64,000 nt of DNA from OMPR01 sp965183835 (GTDB taxonomy: Bacteria; Pseudomonadota; Alphaproteobacteria; Rhodobacterales; Rhodobacteraceae): NCBI GenBank assembly GCA_965183835.1, contig CBCYME010000010.1, forward strand, positions 62,001-126,000. Reading direction: 5' to 3'. Both the position numbers and the translations under genes were made by a program. Positions 23,992-34,848 of this stretch are shown here, piece by piece (positions within the stretch are counted from its first letter, which is position 1; every line of letters starts with the position of its first letter). The notes beneath the pieces are model-generated. The model was given only the letters and a program-made list of their open reading frames with translations, was not told the origin of the DNA and made no database searches.

Positions 23992-25926
23992 TTACCTCAA
24001 CGCGCCAGCGGATTTCAGTTTCTCCGCCTTGGCCGCATCAAACCACCAGAAATCAAGCTCGCCCAAAGCGTACTCTGGCAATGTCTCGGGGTGATCATAC
24101 TGATCCCAATAGGCGACCCAACTTGCATCATTGTACCAAACCGGAACCATCATCCGCTCATACCGCAGCGCCCGATCAAGCGCCATCAAGGCCGCAGCCT
24201 CTTCTTCTTTGTTCGTGCTCTGCAAAGACCGCTCGATAATCGCGTCGACCAGTGGGCTGGCCAATCCTGCCGGATTGAACAGGCTAAACTCAGCCTCGCC
24301 GGATCCATACATCTGCATCAACCCTGTGCCCGCCGACAGAAAGGGGCGGTAGTTGTCGAACACGATGTCATAATCCCGCTCCCGATTGCGCAGGGTGTAT
24401 TGCGCAGAATCGATTTTGTCCGGCTTTGCCTCGACCCCCATGGTGATCAGGTTTTTGGCAAACCCATCAATCACAGCCGTCAAAGTTGGCGAACTGCTTG
24501 ATGTATGTGGGATTTCCAGCACCAGCTTTTCACCCTTAGCATTGCGCCGCATGCCATCATCGCCAACGGCCCAACCCGCCTCATCCAACAGTTTCATCGC
24601 TGTGCGCAGATTGCGGCGGTCATTCAACCGCTTCGCCTTGGAGCTGTGCGCCAATACCGCCGGTGTGCTCAGCATATCCGCAGGCACCAAATCACCCAGC
24701 GATTCCAGCAACTCCAACTCAGCGCCCGTTGGGGCATCCCCCGCCATATGCGGTGCATTCTCAACAAAGGAATGGCGCTGCTTGAACAACCCATACTGCA
24801 AGGATTCGTTGGTCCATTCAAAGTTGAACGCCAGCGAAAGCGCCTCGCGCACGCGTTTGTCTTTCAAGGCCGGACGGCCCAGATTGAAAACAAACCCTGT
24901 GGGCGTCGGTGGGGTCAGGTCGGGAATTTCCTCACGTTTGACCCAACCTTTATCTACCGCTGGAAACGCATAGCCCGTCGCCCAGCGTTTTGAATTGCCC
25001 TCGGCCCTAAATGTATATTCGCCCGCTTTAAAGGCCTCAAACCCGGCAGTGTCATCGGCAAAATATTCGACCCGGATGCTGTCAAAGTTGTGCCGCCCTA
25101 CGTTGATTGGCAGATCTTTACCCCAATAATCTGGATTGCGCTTGTACGTGATACGCCGATTCACATCATAGCTGTCCAGCTGATACGGGCCGGACCCCGG
25201 TGCCGCATCCAAACGCGGCTCATCCAGACGGGCCTCGTTCTTTTCGTACCAAGCCTTGGGAAACACCGGCACAGATCCGGCCTGATCAATCAGCGACCGA
25301 CGCGAGATCCCGGTGGCAAAGGTGAATTTCACCGTGTGATCGTCCAGCGCCTCGGCCGACAAAATCCGTTTTTTAACCGCTTGCGCATAAGACGGCAGGC
25401 CCTGCTCTAGAAACAGATTGTGGCTGAACACCACATCATGCGCGGTCACGGGTGACCCATCCGCAAACTGTGCCTCAGGGCGCATATAGAAAATGACCCA
25501 GGTCTTGCCTTCGTCATATTCCAACCGTTCGGCCAACAAACCATAGCTTTCGCCAATCACATCCGCAGGCAGGCTGCCGCCAGTGGCAGGCATTTCACCC
25601 AACAGGCTTTCGTAAACCATCCATGAATACCGCCCGGCCCGACCTTTGCGGCTGTAAGGGTTCATCGAATCAAACGTCCCCGGTGCCGAAACGGAAATCT
25701 CTCCGCCCTTAGGCGCATCCGGGTTCACGTAATCAAAGTGCTTAAAATCCGCCGGATAGGTTAGATCGCCAAAAAAGGAGTATCCGTGGCTCTCAATCAC
25801 ATCCCCTTCGGCACGCACCAATCCTGTCGCCGCCACCAGCAACATCAACGATGCCCCCAACACAGCCAACATCTTAGGCCTTGGATCCAGTACACGGGCG
25901 CGGGTCACGACGCGGGGGGATGTCAT
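23992..25926 (-). CDS. yejA: Peptide ABC transporter substrate-binding protein YejA
   Basis: This 644-residue protein is a cluster-C (SBP family 5) extracellular solute-binding protein. A basic N-region followed by LAVLGASLMLLVAATGLVRA forms a signal peptide of about 40 residues, with cleavage after ALVRA-type residues before EGDVIES. The mature part contains GYSFFGDLTYPADFKHFDYV, typical of YejA-like proteins. It binds oligopeptides in the periplasm for YejBEF. It is the promoter-proximal gene; a perfect 14-base palindrome sits about 30 bases upstream of the start. Confidence 0.92.
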   Translation of the reverse strand: MTSPRVVTRARVLDPRPKMLAVLGASLMLLVAATGLVRAEGDVIESHGYSFFGDLTYPADFKHFDYVNPDAPKGGEISVSAPGTFDSMNPYSRKGRAGRYSWMVYESLLGEMPATGGSLPADVIGESYGLLAERLEYDEGKTWVIFYMRPEAQFADGSPVTAHDVVFSHNLFLEQGLPSYAQAVKKRILSAEALDDHTVKFTFATGISRRSLIDQAGSVPVFPKAWYEKNEARLDEPRLDAAPGSGPYQLDSYDVNRRITYKRNPDYWGKDLPINVGRHNFDSIRVEYFADDTAGFEAFKAGEYTFRAEGNSKRWATGYAFPAVDKGWVKREEIPDLTPPTPTGFVFNLGRPALKDKRVREALSLAFNFEWTNESLQYGLFKQRHSFVENAPHMAGDAPTGAELELLESLGDLVPADMLSTPAVLAHSSKAKRLNDRRNLRTAMKLLDEAGWAVGDDGMRRNAKGEKLVLEIPHTSSSSPTLTAVIDGFAKNLITMGVEAKPDKIDSAQYTLRNRERDYDIVFDNYRPFLSAGTGLMQMYGSGEAEFSLFNPAGLASPLVDAIIERSLQSTNKEEEAAALMALDRALRYERMMVPVWYNDASWVAYWDQYDHPETLPEYALGELDFWWFDAAKAEKLKSAGALR

Positions 25927-25955
25927 CAGGCTCTACCTCCGTTTTGGTTCGGCTA

Positions 25956-25969
25956 TTCCGATATCGGAA
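25956..25969 (-). promoter_or_regulatory. Palindrome upstream of yejA (possible operator)
   Basis: TTCCGATATCGGAA is a perfect 14-base palindrome 30-43 bases before the yejA start, where an operator overlapping the promoter would lie. No regulator is identified in the window. Confidence 0.4.
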
Positions 25970-26098
25970 CCTAAACCAATTTTTGCTGCTGCTAGCTAAA
26001 GGTCCAGAGCACCAAGATTCAAGTTTAGAATATGTGAACGCTTCGTGAAGACGCCATTCCCACAGCAAACACCCGCGCATCTTGCAAAACCCGGACAT

Positions 26099-26131
26099 AA
26101 AAAAACCGCCACCCAACAGGCAGCGGTTTTA
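26099..26131 (-). terminator. Rho-independent terminator after the cytochrome c gene
   Basis: AAAACCGC (26102-26109) pairs with GCGGTTTT (26123-26130), and the minus strand continues with a run of T residues. It lies about 25 bases beyond the cytochrome c stop and separates it from yejA. Confidence 0.88.
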
Positions 26132-26155
26132 AAATTTTCAAAGGGCAGGCCCGGC

Positions 26156-26677
26156 TTATTTGCCCAGGCTGTCCAGATAAGCAATCAGGTTGATCCGGTC
26201 GTTTTGCTTCTTCAGGCCAGAAAAGCCCATCGAAGTGCCGGAAACCGATTTGCTTGGCTTGGCGATAAAGTGGTCCAGCTCTTCGACTGTCCAATCGCCG
26301 CCCTTGGCTTCCATCGCGCCCGAGTAACCAAACCCGGCAACCGAAGCGACCGGACGGCCAACAACGCCATACAAGAAGGGGCCAGTGCTGTTTGCACCAT
26401 CTTCGACCTTGTGGCAGGCCGCACATTTTTTAAAGACCTTTGCGCCTTTGGCGACGTCTGCGGCCATCATCAACTCATCATAGTTGATTTCCTCGGCTTC
26501 GGTAATTTGATCCGAGCCCGTGTCTGTTTCGATCACGTAAGAGGCTTCACCATGCCCCCCCACGTGATACAGGCTCTCAGCGCCCCATTTGGCAAGAAGA
26601 AGTACCAGGAAGGCACCGAACAGGCCGGCTGCGGCCTTGGTAACTGTCATCGTGTCGAACATTGATCGCGAGTCCAT
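26156..26677 (-). CDS. Membrane-anchored cytochrome c (CycM/c552 type)
   Basis: This 173-residue protein has an uncleaved N-terminal membrane helix (about residues 14-33), an acidic linker, and a class I cytochrome c domain with CAACH at about residues 84-88 and an axial Met in SGTSMGFSG. It resembles the cytochrome c552/CycM proteins that shuttle electrons from the bc1 complex to terminal oxidases while staying tethered to the membrane. The true start may be the ATG five codons in (MFDTMTVTKAAAG), which matches relatives better; no clear binding site decides it. The cbb3 or aa3 oxidase is its likely partner, by inference. Confidence 0.88.
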   Translation of the reverse strand: MDSRSMFDTMTVTKAAAGLFGAFLVLLLAKWGAESLYHVGGHGEASYVIETDTGSDQITEAEEINYDELMMAADVAKGAKVFKKCAACHKVEDGANSTGPFLYGVVGRPVASVAGFGYSGAMEAKGGDWTVEELDHFIAKPSKSVSGTSMGFSGLKKQNDRINLIAYLDSLGK

Positions 26678-26782
26678 TTCAGCTGTCTGGGCGGGTGTCT
26701 AAGGGTTCCCCTTGCAAGAGGCAAGGTATAGACACCGCGACTAATCGCCCAATTTACGAACCTGTTGCATGGATACCGACAA

Positions 26783-27616
26783 ATGACCAATCGCATCGCC
26801 TTTCAGGGAGAGCCCGGCGCCTATAGCCACGAGGCCTGTCGCAACGCGCGACCCAGCATGGAGGCGCTGCCCTGCCGCACCTTCGAAGACGTGATCGAGG
26901 CCGTCAAATCAGGGGCGGCAGATCTGGCCATGTTGCCAGTGGAAAACTCAACCTACGGGCGGGTGGCCGATATACACAGATTGCTGCCCCACAGCGGCCT
27001 GCACATCATTGATGAGGCCTTTGTGCGTGTGCATATCAATCTGTTGGCGGTCCCCGGTGCCACGATTGATGACATCACCGAAGCCCACTCTCACCTCGTG
27101 TTGCTGCCGCAATGCGCGGGCTTTCTGACGCAGCACAACATTCGCGGACGGGTCAGCCCCGACAACGCCCGCGCCGCCCGCGAAGTGGCCGAAGCCAACG
27201 ACATCCACTCGGCCGCGCTCGCCAGTGAATTGGCCGGTGAAATCTATGGGTTGAATGTTCTGGCGCACCACATCGAAGATCAGGGCAACAACACCACCCG
27301 ATTCTTGGTGATGTCCCCCAAGCCCGACGAATCACGTCGCGGCAATCAGGGCATGATCACCAGCTTTGTGTTTCAGGTCCGCAACATCCCCGCCGCGCTG
27401 TACAAAGCCATGGGTGGATTCGCCACCAACAGCGTCAACATGATCAAACTGGAAAGCTATATGGTGGACGGCTCGTTCACAGCCACTCGGTTTTATGCGG
27501 ATATCGAAGGGCATCCGGACGACGCCAACGTCCAACTCGCGATGGATGAACTGGGGTATTTCACAACAAATGTTGAAATCTTGGGCGTGTATCCGGCCGC
27601 CCGCGAGCGGGGCTAA
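26783..27616 (+). CDS. pheA: Prephenate dehydratase
   Basis: This enzyme converts prephenate to phenylpyruvate in phenylalanine synthesis. I start at MTNRIAFQGEPGAYS (26783), since relatives begin there; an ATG six codons upstream is open but not conserved in type. The 277-residue protein has the periplasmic-binding-like catalytic fold with the NNTTRFLVM catalytic block (about residues 170-180) and a C-terminal ACT domain containing NIPAALYKAMGGFATNSVNM, which should bind phenylalanine for feedback inhibition. It lacks a chorismate mutase domain, as usual in alphaproteobacteria. It is divergent from the cytochrome c gene. Confidence 0.94.
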   Translation: MTNRIAFQGEPGAYSHEACRNARPSMEALPCRTFEDVIEAVKSGAADLAMLPVENSTYGRVADIHRLLPHSGLHIIDEAFVRVHINLLAVPGATIDDITEAHSHLVLLPQCAGFLTQHNIRGRVSPDNARAAREVAEANDIHSAALASELAGEIYGLNVLAHHIEDQGNNTTRFLVMSPKPDESRRGNQGMITSFVFQVRNIPAALYKAMGGFATNSVNMIKLESYMVDGSFTATRFYADIEGHPDDANVQLAMDELGYFTTNVEILGVYPAARERG

Positions 27617-27679
27617 CCCTCACCCCAAAAGACACCACTGACCCCGACAGAGACGGGGTCAGACACAGCCTAAACCGCC

Positions 27680-28138
27680 TCAGGCGCGGCGCTCTTCGAT
27701 GTCACGGGCAAATTCGGCCAGCTTCAGGCGGAACCGCTGGCTCAGATTGGCCCGCGCCAACTTGAGCGATTGCAACAGCAAACGCGCGGCCAAGGTATTC
27801 GCCGACAGGGTGACATCAAAACTCAACCGGGTCCGCCGCGACGACAACGCCAGCAATTCGATGACAACATTGCCTTCAACACCCTTGCTGTGCGATTCAA
27901 ACCGCATCATCGTTGGGGGCGTGTATTCGACAAGCTCCAGATGCATTTCTCGCGGCTTGCCGCGCACCAAAAAGACAGTGTCCCATGCCACCCCAGCCCC
28001 CTTGGGCAGTGATGCATCAACACGCTGAACCTCAATCCCACGCCGAAGAGCCGACCGTTCGAAACTTTCAAACTCCGACAACAGTTCAAACACCTCCGCG
28101 ATCGGTGCCTCAATATCTTCTTTGCTGGAAAACTGCAT
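27680..28138 (-). CDS. SRPBCC-fold protein (polyketide cyclase/dehydrase-like)
   Basis: This protein of about 152 residues has the START-like ligand-binding pattern: an N-terminal strand MQFSSKEDIEAPIAEVFELL, a central set of strands with GAGVAWDTVFLVRGKPREM, and a long amphipathic C-terminal helix (about residues 112-150). It probably binds a hydrophobic ligand or lipid; no substrate can be predicted. I prefer the ATG at 28138 because the strand motif then starts the protein, though an ATG ten codons upstream is open. It lies about 40 bases downstream of nudC on the same strand and may be cotranscribed with it. Confidence 0.75.
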   Translation of the reverse strand: MQFSSKEDIEAPIAEVFELLSEFESFERSALRRGIEVQRVDASLPKGAGVAWDTVFLVRGKPREMHLELVEYTPPTMMRFESHSKGVEGNVVIELLALSSRRTRLSFDVTLSANTLAARLLLQSLKLARANLSQRFRLKLAEFARDIEERRA

Positions 28139-28176
28139 CAAAAACTCGCTGTGTTTTAGGTCGCGCAAGCATCCCC

Positions 28177-29160
28177 TTATTCGAGCGTGTCCGCAAGCCA
28201 GTTCTCAAGCAAGAAATGTGCAATTGCACCTTTTCGCGCAGGCAGAACAGAGGGGTGTTCCCCGGCAAAGGCCAGCATCATTTCGTCTTTGGTCATCCAC
28301 ATCGCATGCTCGATCTCGACCGGATCAATGGTGATGTCACGGCTCAAGGCCTCGCCAGCACAGCCAAACATCAAAGAGGCCGGAAATGGCCAGGGTTGAC
28401 TGGCCAAGTAACTGACCTGCCCAACTGGTACGCCTGCTTCTTCCATCACCTCACGCCGCACCGCAGCCTCAAGCGTTTCACCCGGTTCTACGAATCCGGC
28501 CAACAGCGAATACATCCCCTCGGGCCAACCCGGCGACCGCCCCATCAGCACGCTATTTCCATGTGTAATCAACATGATGACCACGGGGTCAGTGCGGGGG
28601 AAATGCTGTCCGCCACACTCGGGACAGCTGCGCTGCCACCCTGCTTGCACCATTTCACTTTTGGCACCGCAACAGGCGCAGAACTTATGTGTCTTGTGCC
28701 AAGAAATCACCGCCTTGGCCGTGGCAAGCAGTTCAGCATCCCGCGCGCTCAGACGTGTCATAATGCGGCGCAACTCAACAAAAACGTGACCCGGTGCAAT
28801 ATCAGGGTGCTGTTGTTCGCTGCGATCAACAAAGGCCCCAACACTGCTCAGATCCTCGCCCACTGGGTCCCAATTAGAGATATCCAAGGCGAAACACGGC
28901 GCGCCGTCATCTTCAAAACCTAGGAAGATAGGGTGCGCAACATCGCCGCCTGGACCTTCTTTGATCAACGGATGCGCCATCATGATCCAAGACAGGCGTT
29001 CAAAGTGATCGCCATGCATCAGAACTTTGCCCCGCCACAGCAACAGACACGCGGCGTCAGGATGCGCCACCGCCTGAGCCAACGCGGCCTCATCCCCTCG
29101 GATTTCGGCGGCTCTGTTCAGGGCCGATCCACCAAATGTCACCTGTTCCGCGCGCTTCAT
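28177..29160 (-). CDS. nudC: NADH pyrophosphatase NudC
   Basis: NudC hydrolyses NAD(H) to NMN(H) and AMP and removes NAD caps from RNA. The ATG at 29158-29160 has GGGAGAG just upstream and I prefer it to one nine codons earlier. The 327-residue protein has an N-terminal NudC-type domain, a zinc ribbon with FCACCG and CPECGGQ, and the Nudix box GFVEPGETLEAAVRREVMEE followed by the NudC signature SQPWPFPASLM. All motifs are intact. The family call is firm. Confidence 0.94.
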   Translation of the reverse strand: MKRAEQVTFGGSALNRAAEIRGDEAALAQAVAHPDAACLLLWRGKVLMHGDHFERLSWIMMAHPLIKEGPGGDVAHPIFLGFEDDGAPCFALDISNWDPVGEDLSSVGAFVDRSEQQHPDIAPGHVFVELRRIMTRLSARDAELLATAKAVISWHKTHKFCACCGAKSEMVQAGWQRSCPECGGQHFPRTDPVVIMLITHGNSVLMGRSPGWPEGMYSLLAGFVEPGETLEAAVRREVMEEAGVPVGQVSYLASQPWPFPASLMFGCAGEALSRDITIDPVEIEHAMWMTKDEMMLAFAGEHPSVLPARKGAIAHFLLENWLADTLE

Positions 29161-29349
29161 CCCTGCTCTCCCTTTGGCGTTTGCCACAGGGCTGACACGG
29201 TGCGACCAGCGTTACAATCGAAAAAACATTGTGGCATTTTGGCCGAAACTCCCAAACTGACACAAATTGAGACAGGCATAGCTCTTGCATCTACCGCAAT
29301 TTTGAATCTCACATACACCTACAACCATAACGGGCATTGAGATCGGATT

Positions 29350-31281
29350 ATGTTGACTTCACTTTCGGACGCCCAGGTATCGTTCGACAACCAAGACCTA
29401 GCGAAGCCGTGCCCTAAAAATGCGGTCGCTCAACTCCGCGTGCTGGCCACCACCGATCTCCACATGAACATGGCCAGCTTTGATTACTACACCGATCAGG
29501 CTGATCCGACTGTTGGATTAACCCGCACGGCAAGCCTGATCCGACAGGCCCGCGCCGAAGCCGATCAAGCAAACATCACCACACTGCTGCTGGACAATGG
29601 CGATACATTGCAAGGCACCCCGCTTGGCGAATTTGCGCAACCCGACGATGGCCAACCCCATGTGATGGTCCAAGCCCTGGATTTACTACAATACGATGCG
29701 GTTGGTCTGGGGAATCATGATTTCAACTTTGGATTGTCAGCATTAGACACCGCCCTGGCGCATTTGAAATGTCCGGCCGTCAACTCCAATGTGCATCGCT
29801 TGGACAATCAGAAAAGCTGGGTGCCCTATACCATTCTCAAACGGAACGTGACGGCAGATGGGCAGGACTGGCCGCTCACCATCGGCGTCTTTTCCGTCTT
29901 ACCGCCCCAAGCTCTGGATTGGGATGCACACCTGCTCCGCGGCAAAGTTGAAATTGATGACATTCTTGCTGCATCACAACAAGCGATCTCTACGCTCAAG
30001 GCCCAAGGCTGCCATCTGGTCATCGCGCTGGCGCACACCGGGCTGCAAGACACCTGTGCCGCGCCAGATCTTGAAAACGCCGCCATCCCCCTGGCTGCGC
30101 TCAAAGGGTTAGATGTTGTTGTCGCCGGTCACACCCACCTGTTACTGCCCGGCCCCGCGCACGCAGGCTTGGATCACGTCGAGGCAAACACCGGCATGGT
30201 GCACGGAAAGCCCACCGTCATGCCCGGATCTGCCGGGTCGCATCTGGGGCTCATTGACCTGTCCCTGATCGCAGATGGGCGCGGCGGCTGGACCATTGGG
30301 ACAGCCGCAACTCAACTCCGTCCTATTTTCGAACGCTCGGACACCGGGCAACTCCACTCACTCGCCCCCGAAGACGCAGAGCTCACACAGCTGATCACAC
30401 CGTTTCACACCACAACTCGGAAAAACATGCAGCGCCCGGTTGGCGCCAGCACCTGCCCCTTCCACAGCTACTTTACCTACTTCGCGCCGGATCGGGGACT
30501 CAGCCAAGTTGCCACCGCCCAGGCCGCCGCCTTGCGCGCCTATATCAGTGGGACGTCTTATGCCGACCTGCCCCTGCTGTCTGCCTCGGCCCCATCCAAA
30601 TTCGGTGGGCGCGCTGGCCCTGAACACTACACCAACGTGCCCGCAGGCCCGATCCTGCTGCGCCATGTTGCGGATCTGCATGTCTTTCCCAACGAACTGC
30701 ACGGGCTCATCGTGACCGGTGCGCAACTGCGCGACTGGCTAGAAATGGCGGCTGGCCTCTTTCATCAGATCCAACCCGGAACCGAGGAAACGGCCCTCGT
30801 CAATCCAGACGTTCCCGGGCACAATTTTGATGTGATTTTTGGCATCGAATACCAAATCGACCCGTCCCACCCGGCCCGCTTTGACCTGAACGGGGACCTG
30901 ATTGATCCATCCTACCATCGGATTCGCAATCTCAGCTACCAAGGCAAACCCGTTAACGACAGCCAGGAATTCGTCGTTGCCGTGAACAATTACCGCGCCA
31001 ATGGCGGTGGCCATTTCAAAGCCCTCACATCCGCGCGGCCCGTTCCAGTCCCCTCGCGCCTGATCCAGCATATTGTCCGCGATTACCTGATGGGGCGCCT
31101 GCCCCGTGACCCCATCGCCGATCTGCCGTTTCCATGGCACTTTACCCCCCAGAATCAGACCCGCACGACGGTGCACACCAGCCCCTCTGCCGCGCTGTTT
31201 TTAGATGAACTTCAAAACATGGCGCCCATCGCCCTTGAACAAGACGACGAAGGGTTTGTCCGCTATTCTCTCATGTTGTGA
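29350..31281 (+). CDS. CpdB-type 2',3'-cyclic-nucleotide phosphodiesterase/3'-nucleotidase
   Basis: This 643-residue protein belongs to the bifunctional 5'-nucleotidase/CpdB family. Metal-binding motifs are in order: TTDLHMN (about residue 33), DNGDTLQG (about 83), GNHDFNFG (about 120) and GHTHLLLPG (about 262), then the C-terminal nucleotide-binding domain with NNYRANGGGHF. CpdB enzymes remove the 2',3'-cyclic phosphate and 3' phosphate of nucleotides and normally act in the periplasm. Here the chain begins MLTSLSDAQVSFDNQ with no hydrophobic signal peptide, so it may be cytosolic or exported otherwise. It is transcribed alone, just before the SRP RNA gene. Confidence 0.9.
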   Translation: MLTSLSDAQVSFDNQDLAKPCPKNAVAQLRVLATTDLHMNMASFDYYTDQADPTVGLTRTASLIRQARAEADQANITTLLLDNGDTLQGTPLGEFAQPDDGQPHVMVQALDLLQYDAVGLGNHDFNFGLSALDTALAHLKCPAVNSNVHRLDNQKSWVPYTILKRNVTADGQDWPLTIGVFSVLPPQALDWDAHLLRGKVEIDDILAASQQAISTLKAQGCHLVIALAHTGLQDTCAAPDLENAAIPLAALKGLDVVVAGHTHLLLPGPAHAGLDHVEANTGMVHGKPTVMPGSAGSHLGLIDLSLIADGRGGWTIGTAATQLRPIFERSDTGQLHSLAPEDAELTQLITPFHTTTRKNMQRPVGASTCPFHSYFTYFAPDRGLSQVATAQAAALRAYISGTSYADLPLLSASAPSKFGGRAGPEHYTNVPAGPILLRHVADLHVFPNELHGLIVTGAQLRDWLEMAAGLFHQIQPGTEETALVNPDVPGHNFDVIFGIEYQIDPSHPARFDLNGDLIDPSYHRIRNLSYQGKPVNDSQEFVVAVNNYRANGGGHFKALTSARPVPVPSRLIQHIVRDYLMGRLPRDPIADLPFPWHFTPQNQTRTTVHTSPSAALFLDELQNMAPIALEQDDEGFVRYSLML

Positions 31282-31350
31282 TATCGCACAAGACCAAGGA
31301 TGCGGACCAAGGGTTGCCAACCCCAAAACAGACGACTATATCACCCCTTG

Positions 31351-31442
31351 AGAGGTTGGCGCGGGCGAGCGCCTCGCCAACCTGGTCAGATCCGGAAGGA
31401 AGCAGCCACAACGAGCCCCGCTTGGGTCGATGTCCAGCCTCT
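31351..31442 (+). ncRNA. ffs: Signal recognition particle RNA, small bacterial type (4.5S)
   Basis: The SRP core is intact: CTGGTCAGATCCGGAAGG followed by AAGCAGCCA, then the complementary strand ending GGGTCGATG. The outer ends AGAGGTTGG and CCAGCCTCT pair to close the long hairpin. Exact ends are estimated to within about five bases. The RNA binds Ffh for cotranslational targeting. Its position upstream of dnaX-ybaB-recR matches a conserved gene order, but here about 1.6 kb of other genes intervene. Confidence 0.95.
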
Positions 31443-31567
31443 CACCTTACTTCCCCACACATTTTAAATACGTGATTTTTCACACGAAAAACAGCGCGCG
31501 CCGCATATCGACTGCGCCGCGATCCGAATCTCATTGACCCAAGCCCCTCCAACCCGATAGCCATTAC

Positions 31568-31752
31568 GCGATGGTTCCCGAGTCACCTCAGACGTGGCCG
31601 GGATGAAAAGGGAACACGGTGCGGTCCATATTGGACCAATGCCGCGACTGCCCCCGCAACTGTGAGCGGAGAGCGACGCCGAAAGCCACTGACCGAAAGG
31701 TCGGGAAGGTCGGCCAAGCTTTGACCCGCAAGTCAGGAGACCTGCCATCGTA
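31568..31752 (+). ncRNA. Cobalamin (adenosylcobalamin-type) riboswitch
   Basis: The conserved blocks of the cobalamin aptamer are all visible: GGTTCCC paired with GGGAACACGGTG, AATGCCGCGACTGCCCCCGC with the AACTGTGAGCGG segment, GCCACTG, a GGTCGGGAAGG region and the CGCAAGTCAGGAGACCTGCC closing B12 box. The aptamer therefore spans about 185 bases on the plus strand. It lies about 95 bases upstream of the cysteine-rich small protein gene at 31849. Binding of cobalamin normally turns the downstream gene off. Confidence 0.95.
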
Positions 31753-31818
31753 ACTGTAACTCGAACTCGGGCGGGGTGTCCGGGCGCGGTCTGGTCGCAC
31801 ATCGCAACCTGTCCCGTC

Positions 31819-31841
31819 CCCTCCCCGTCTAGCGCGGAGGG
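31819..31841 (+). promoter_or_regulatory. Stem that masks the ribosome binding site (riboswitch expression platform)
   Basis: CCCTCC at 31819-31824 can pair with GGAGGG at 31836-31841, and GGAGG is the ribosome binding site of the next gene (start at 31849). This gives a simple way for the upstream cobalamin aptamer to control translation. Pairing is seen in the sequence; the switching mechanism is inferred. Confidence 0.6.
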
Positions 31842-31848
31842 CGCGACC

Positions 31849-32268
31849 ATGACCAAGATACCCGACACTCAGTCTCTGATGGCGACAACCTGTAAACACA
31901 CCGGCGAAACCTGCCCGGCCCTATCCCGCATGGCCGAAAAACTGGCCCAAGCCATGGAAGCAGCCCGCCCCATGACCGCCGGTGATTTCGAAATAGCGGG
32001 CAACAGCACCCTAAAACACTGCCCCCAAAACTGCCCGGCCTACTTTCATGCCACCCATGATCGAATCCGGATCTTTGCGGGCATAACTGAGGGCGCAAAC
32101 ACCATCGCACTGGATCAGATGGCAGACGCGATTTTTGACGTCAGCCACACAACAGGCTTTGCCAGCACAACACAAAAGGCCCCCTGTGCCATGGCAGAAA
32201 TCAAACCACAGATGTATCCGGCGGATCTGTTCAAGCCTGCCCCTGAAACCTTGATGCACTCCAGCTAG
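31849..32268 (+). CDS. Cysteine-rich small protein under a cobalamin riboswitch
   Basis: This 139-residue protein is not recognised. It has a GGAGG binding site eight bases before its ATG. Cysteines occur in three groups: CKHTGETCPAL near the N-terminus, HCPQNCPAYF at the centre, and PCAM about residue 117, with a possible histidine in FHATHDR. The pattern suggests a metal or iron-sulfur site. No signal peptide or membrane helix is seen, so it should be cytosolic. The riboswitch upstream links it to cobalamin synthesis, transport or repair, or to an alternative to a B12-dependent process. I can exclude neither a known but unnamed family nor a new one. Confidence 0.7.
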   Translation: MTKIPDTQSLMATTCKHTGETCPALSRMAEKLAQAMEAARPMTAGDFEIAGNSTLKHCPQNCPAYFHATHDRIRIFAGITEGANTIALDQMADAIFDVSHTTGFASTTQKAPCAMAEIKPQMYPADLFKPAPETLMHSS

Positions 32269-32290
32269 GTCGCGCATCCTCGCAAGGGCT

Positions 32291-32863
32291 TTACTTGGCG
32301 GTGCGCTGTTTGCGTCCCGCCAAGGCCCAATCCATCTGTGCGTCAGTCTCAACCGCACAGGGTCGCACCCCGCGCAAACGGGCCACTGCATCCGGACCCT
32401 TTTCCCCACACTCGACCATCAATCGCAACGCCAACATGCCCGAGCGACCACACCCGCCTCGGCAATGGATCAACACCCGGCCACCACCTGCCAACGCTTG
32501 CCGGGCCGAGCGGCTGACCTCTGGCCACTGCTCATCAATTTCAGGCGTAGGCGTCCCAAAGTCATCAACAGGCAAATGCGCCCACCGGCTGGCACGACTT
32601 TGAATATCGCCCCCAAACGTCCGCGCCCCAAATTGAAACATCTCAACCTCTGTGGTCATCGAAATCACCAAGCCCGGACGCCACGACCCGATCAATTCCA
32701 CATCCGCGGCATAGTGCCCCGTGATGCCGGGCAAAGGGCTGATCGCCAGCGTGCCACCGCCAACCTGCAAGGCATAGATCACCAACCCGCTTTGTGCGTC
32801 CGTCTGTTCCGTCCCGTTGCCCTGCATTACATCCCCGGTCGTCTCGGCCTGATGGTCTGTCAT
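32291..32863 (-). CDS. Dual-specificity/tyrosine-phosphatase-like protein
   Basis: This protein of about 190 residues ends in a cysteine-dependent phosphatase domain. The P-loop reads HCRGGCGRSGM, which satisfies the C-x5-R motif, and the general acid candidate is the Asp in LPVDDFGTPTP. The usual early segment GLVISMTTEVEM precedes it. The start is uncertain: the ATG at 32861-32863 is chosen because the conserved domain begins soon after; in-frame starts also exist at 32977 and 32827. It is convergent with the cysteine-rich protein gene and divergent from dnaX. Substrate unknown. Confidence 0.8.
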   Translation of the reverse strand: MTDHQAETTGDVMQGNGTEQTDAQSGLVIYALQVGGGTLAISPLPGITGHYAADVELIGSWRPGLVISMTTEVEMFQFGARTFGGDIQSRASRWAHLPVDDFGTPTPEIDEQWPEVSRSARQALAGGGRVLIHCRGGCGRSGMLALRLMVECGEKGPDAVARLRGVRPCAVETDAQMDWALAGRKQRTAK

Positions 32864-33051
32864 CTGCGACCACCTTGCCGCAGAGGTGCCTGTCAACAAA
32901 GGTAAATCGACCAAACCGCCCTCTGCGCGGTCAGATAACCGGCACGACTGCAAGAAACAGCGCCCAACTGTGTCCAAGCCACCACATTTGGTGGACGCCG
33001 CAGTCCGCGCGCTTTACGCTGTCACTCGAACACGAATCCAGCAGGGCAAAG

Positions 33052-34848
<1,797 letters not shown>

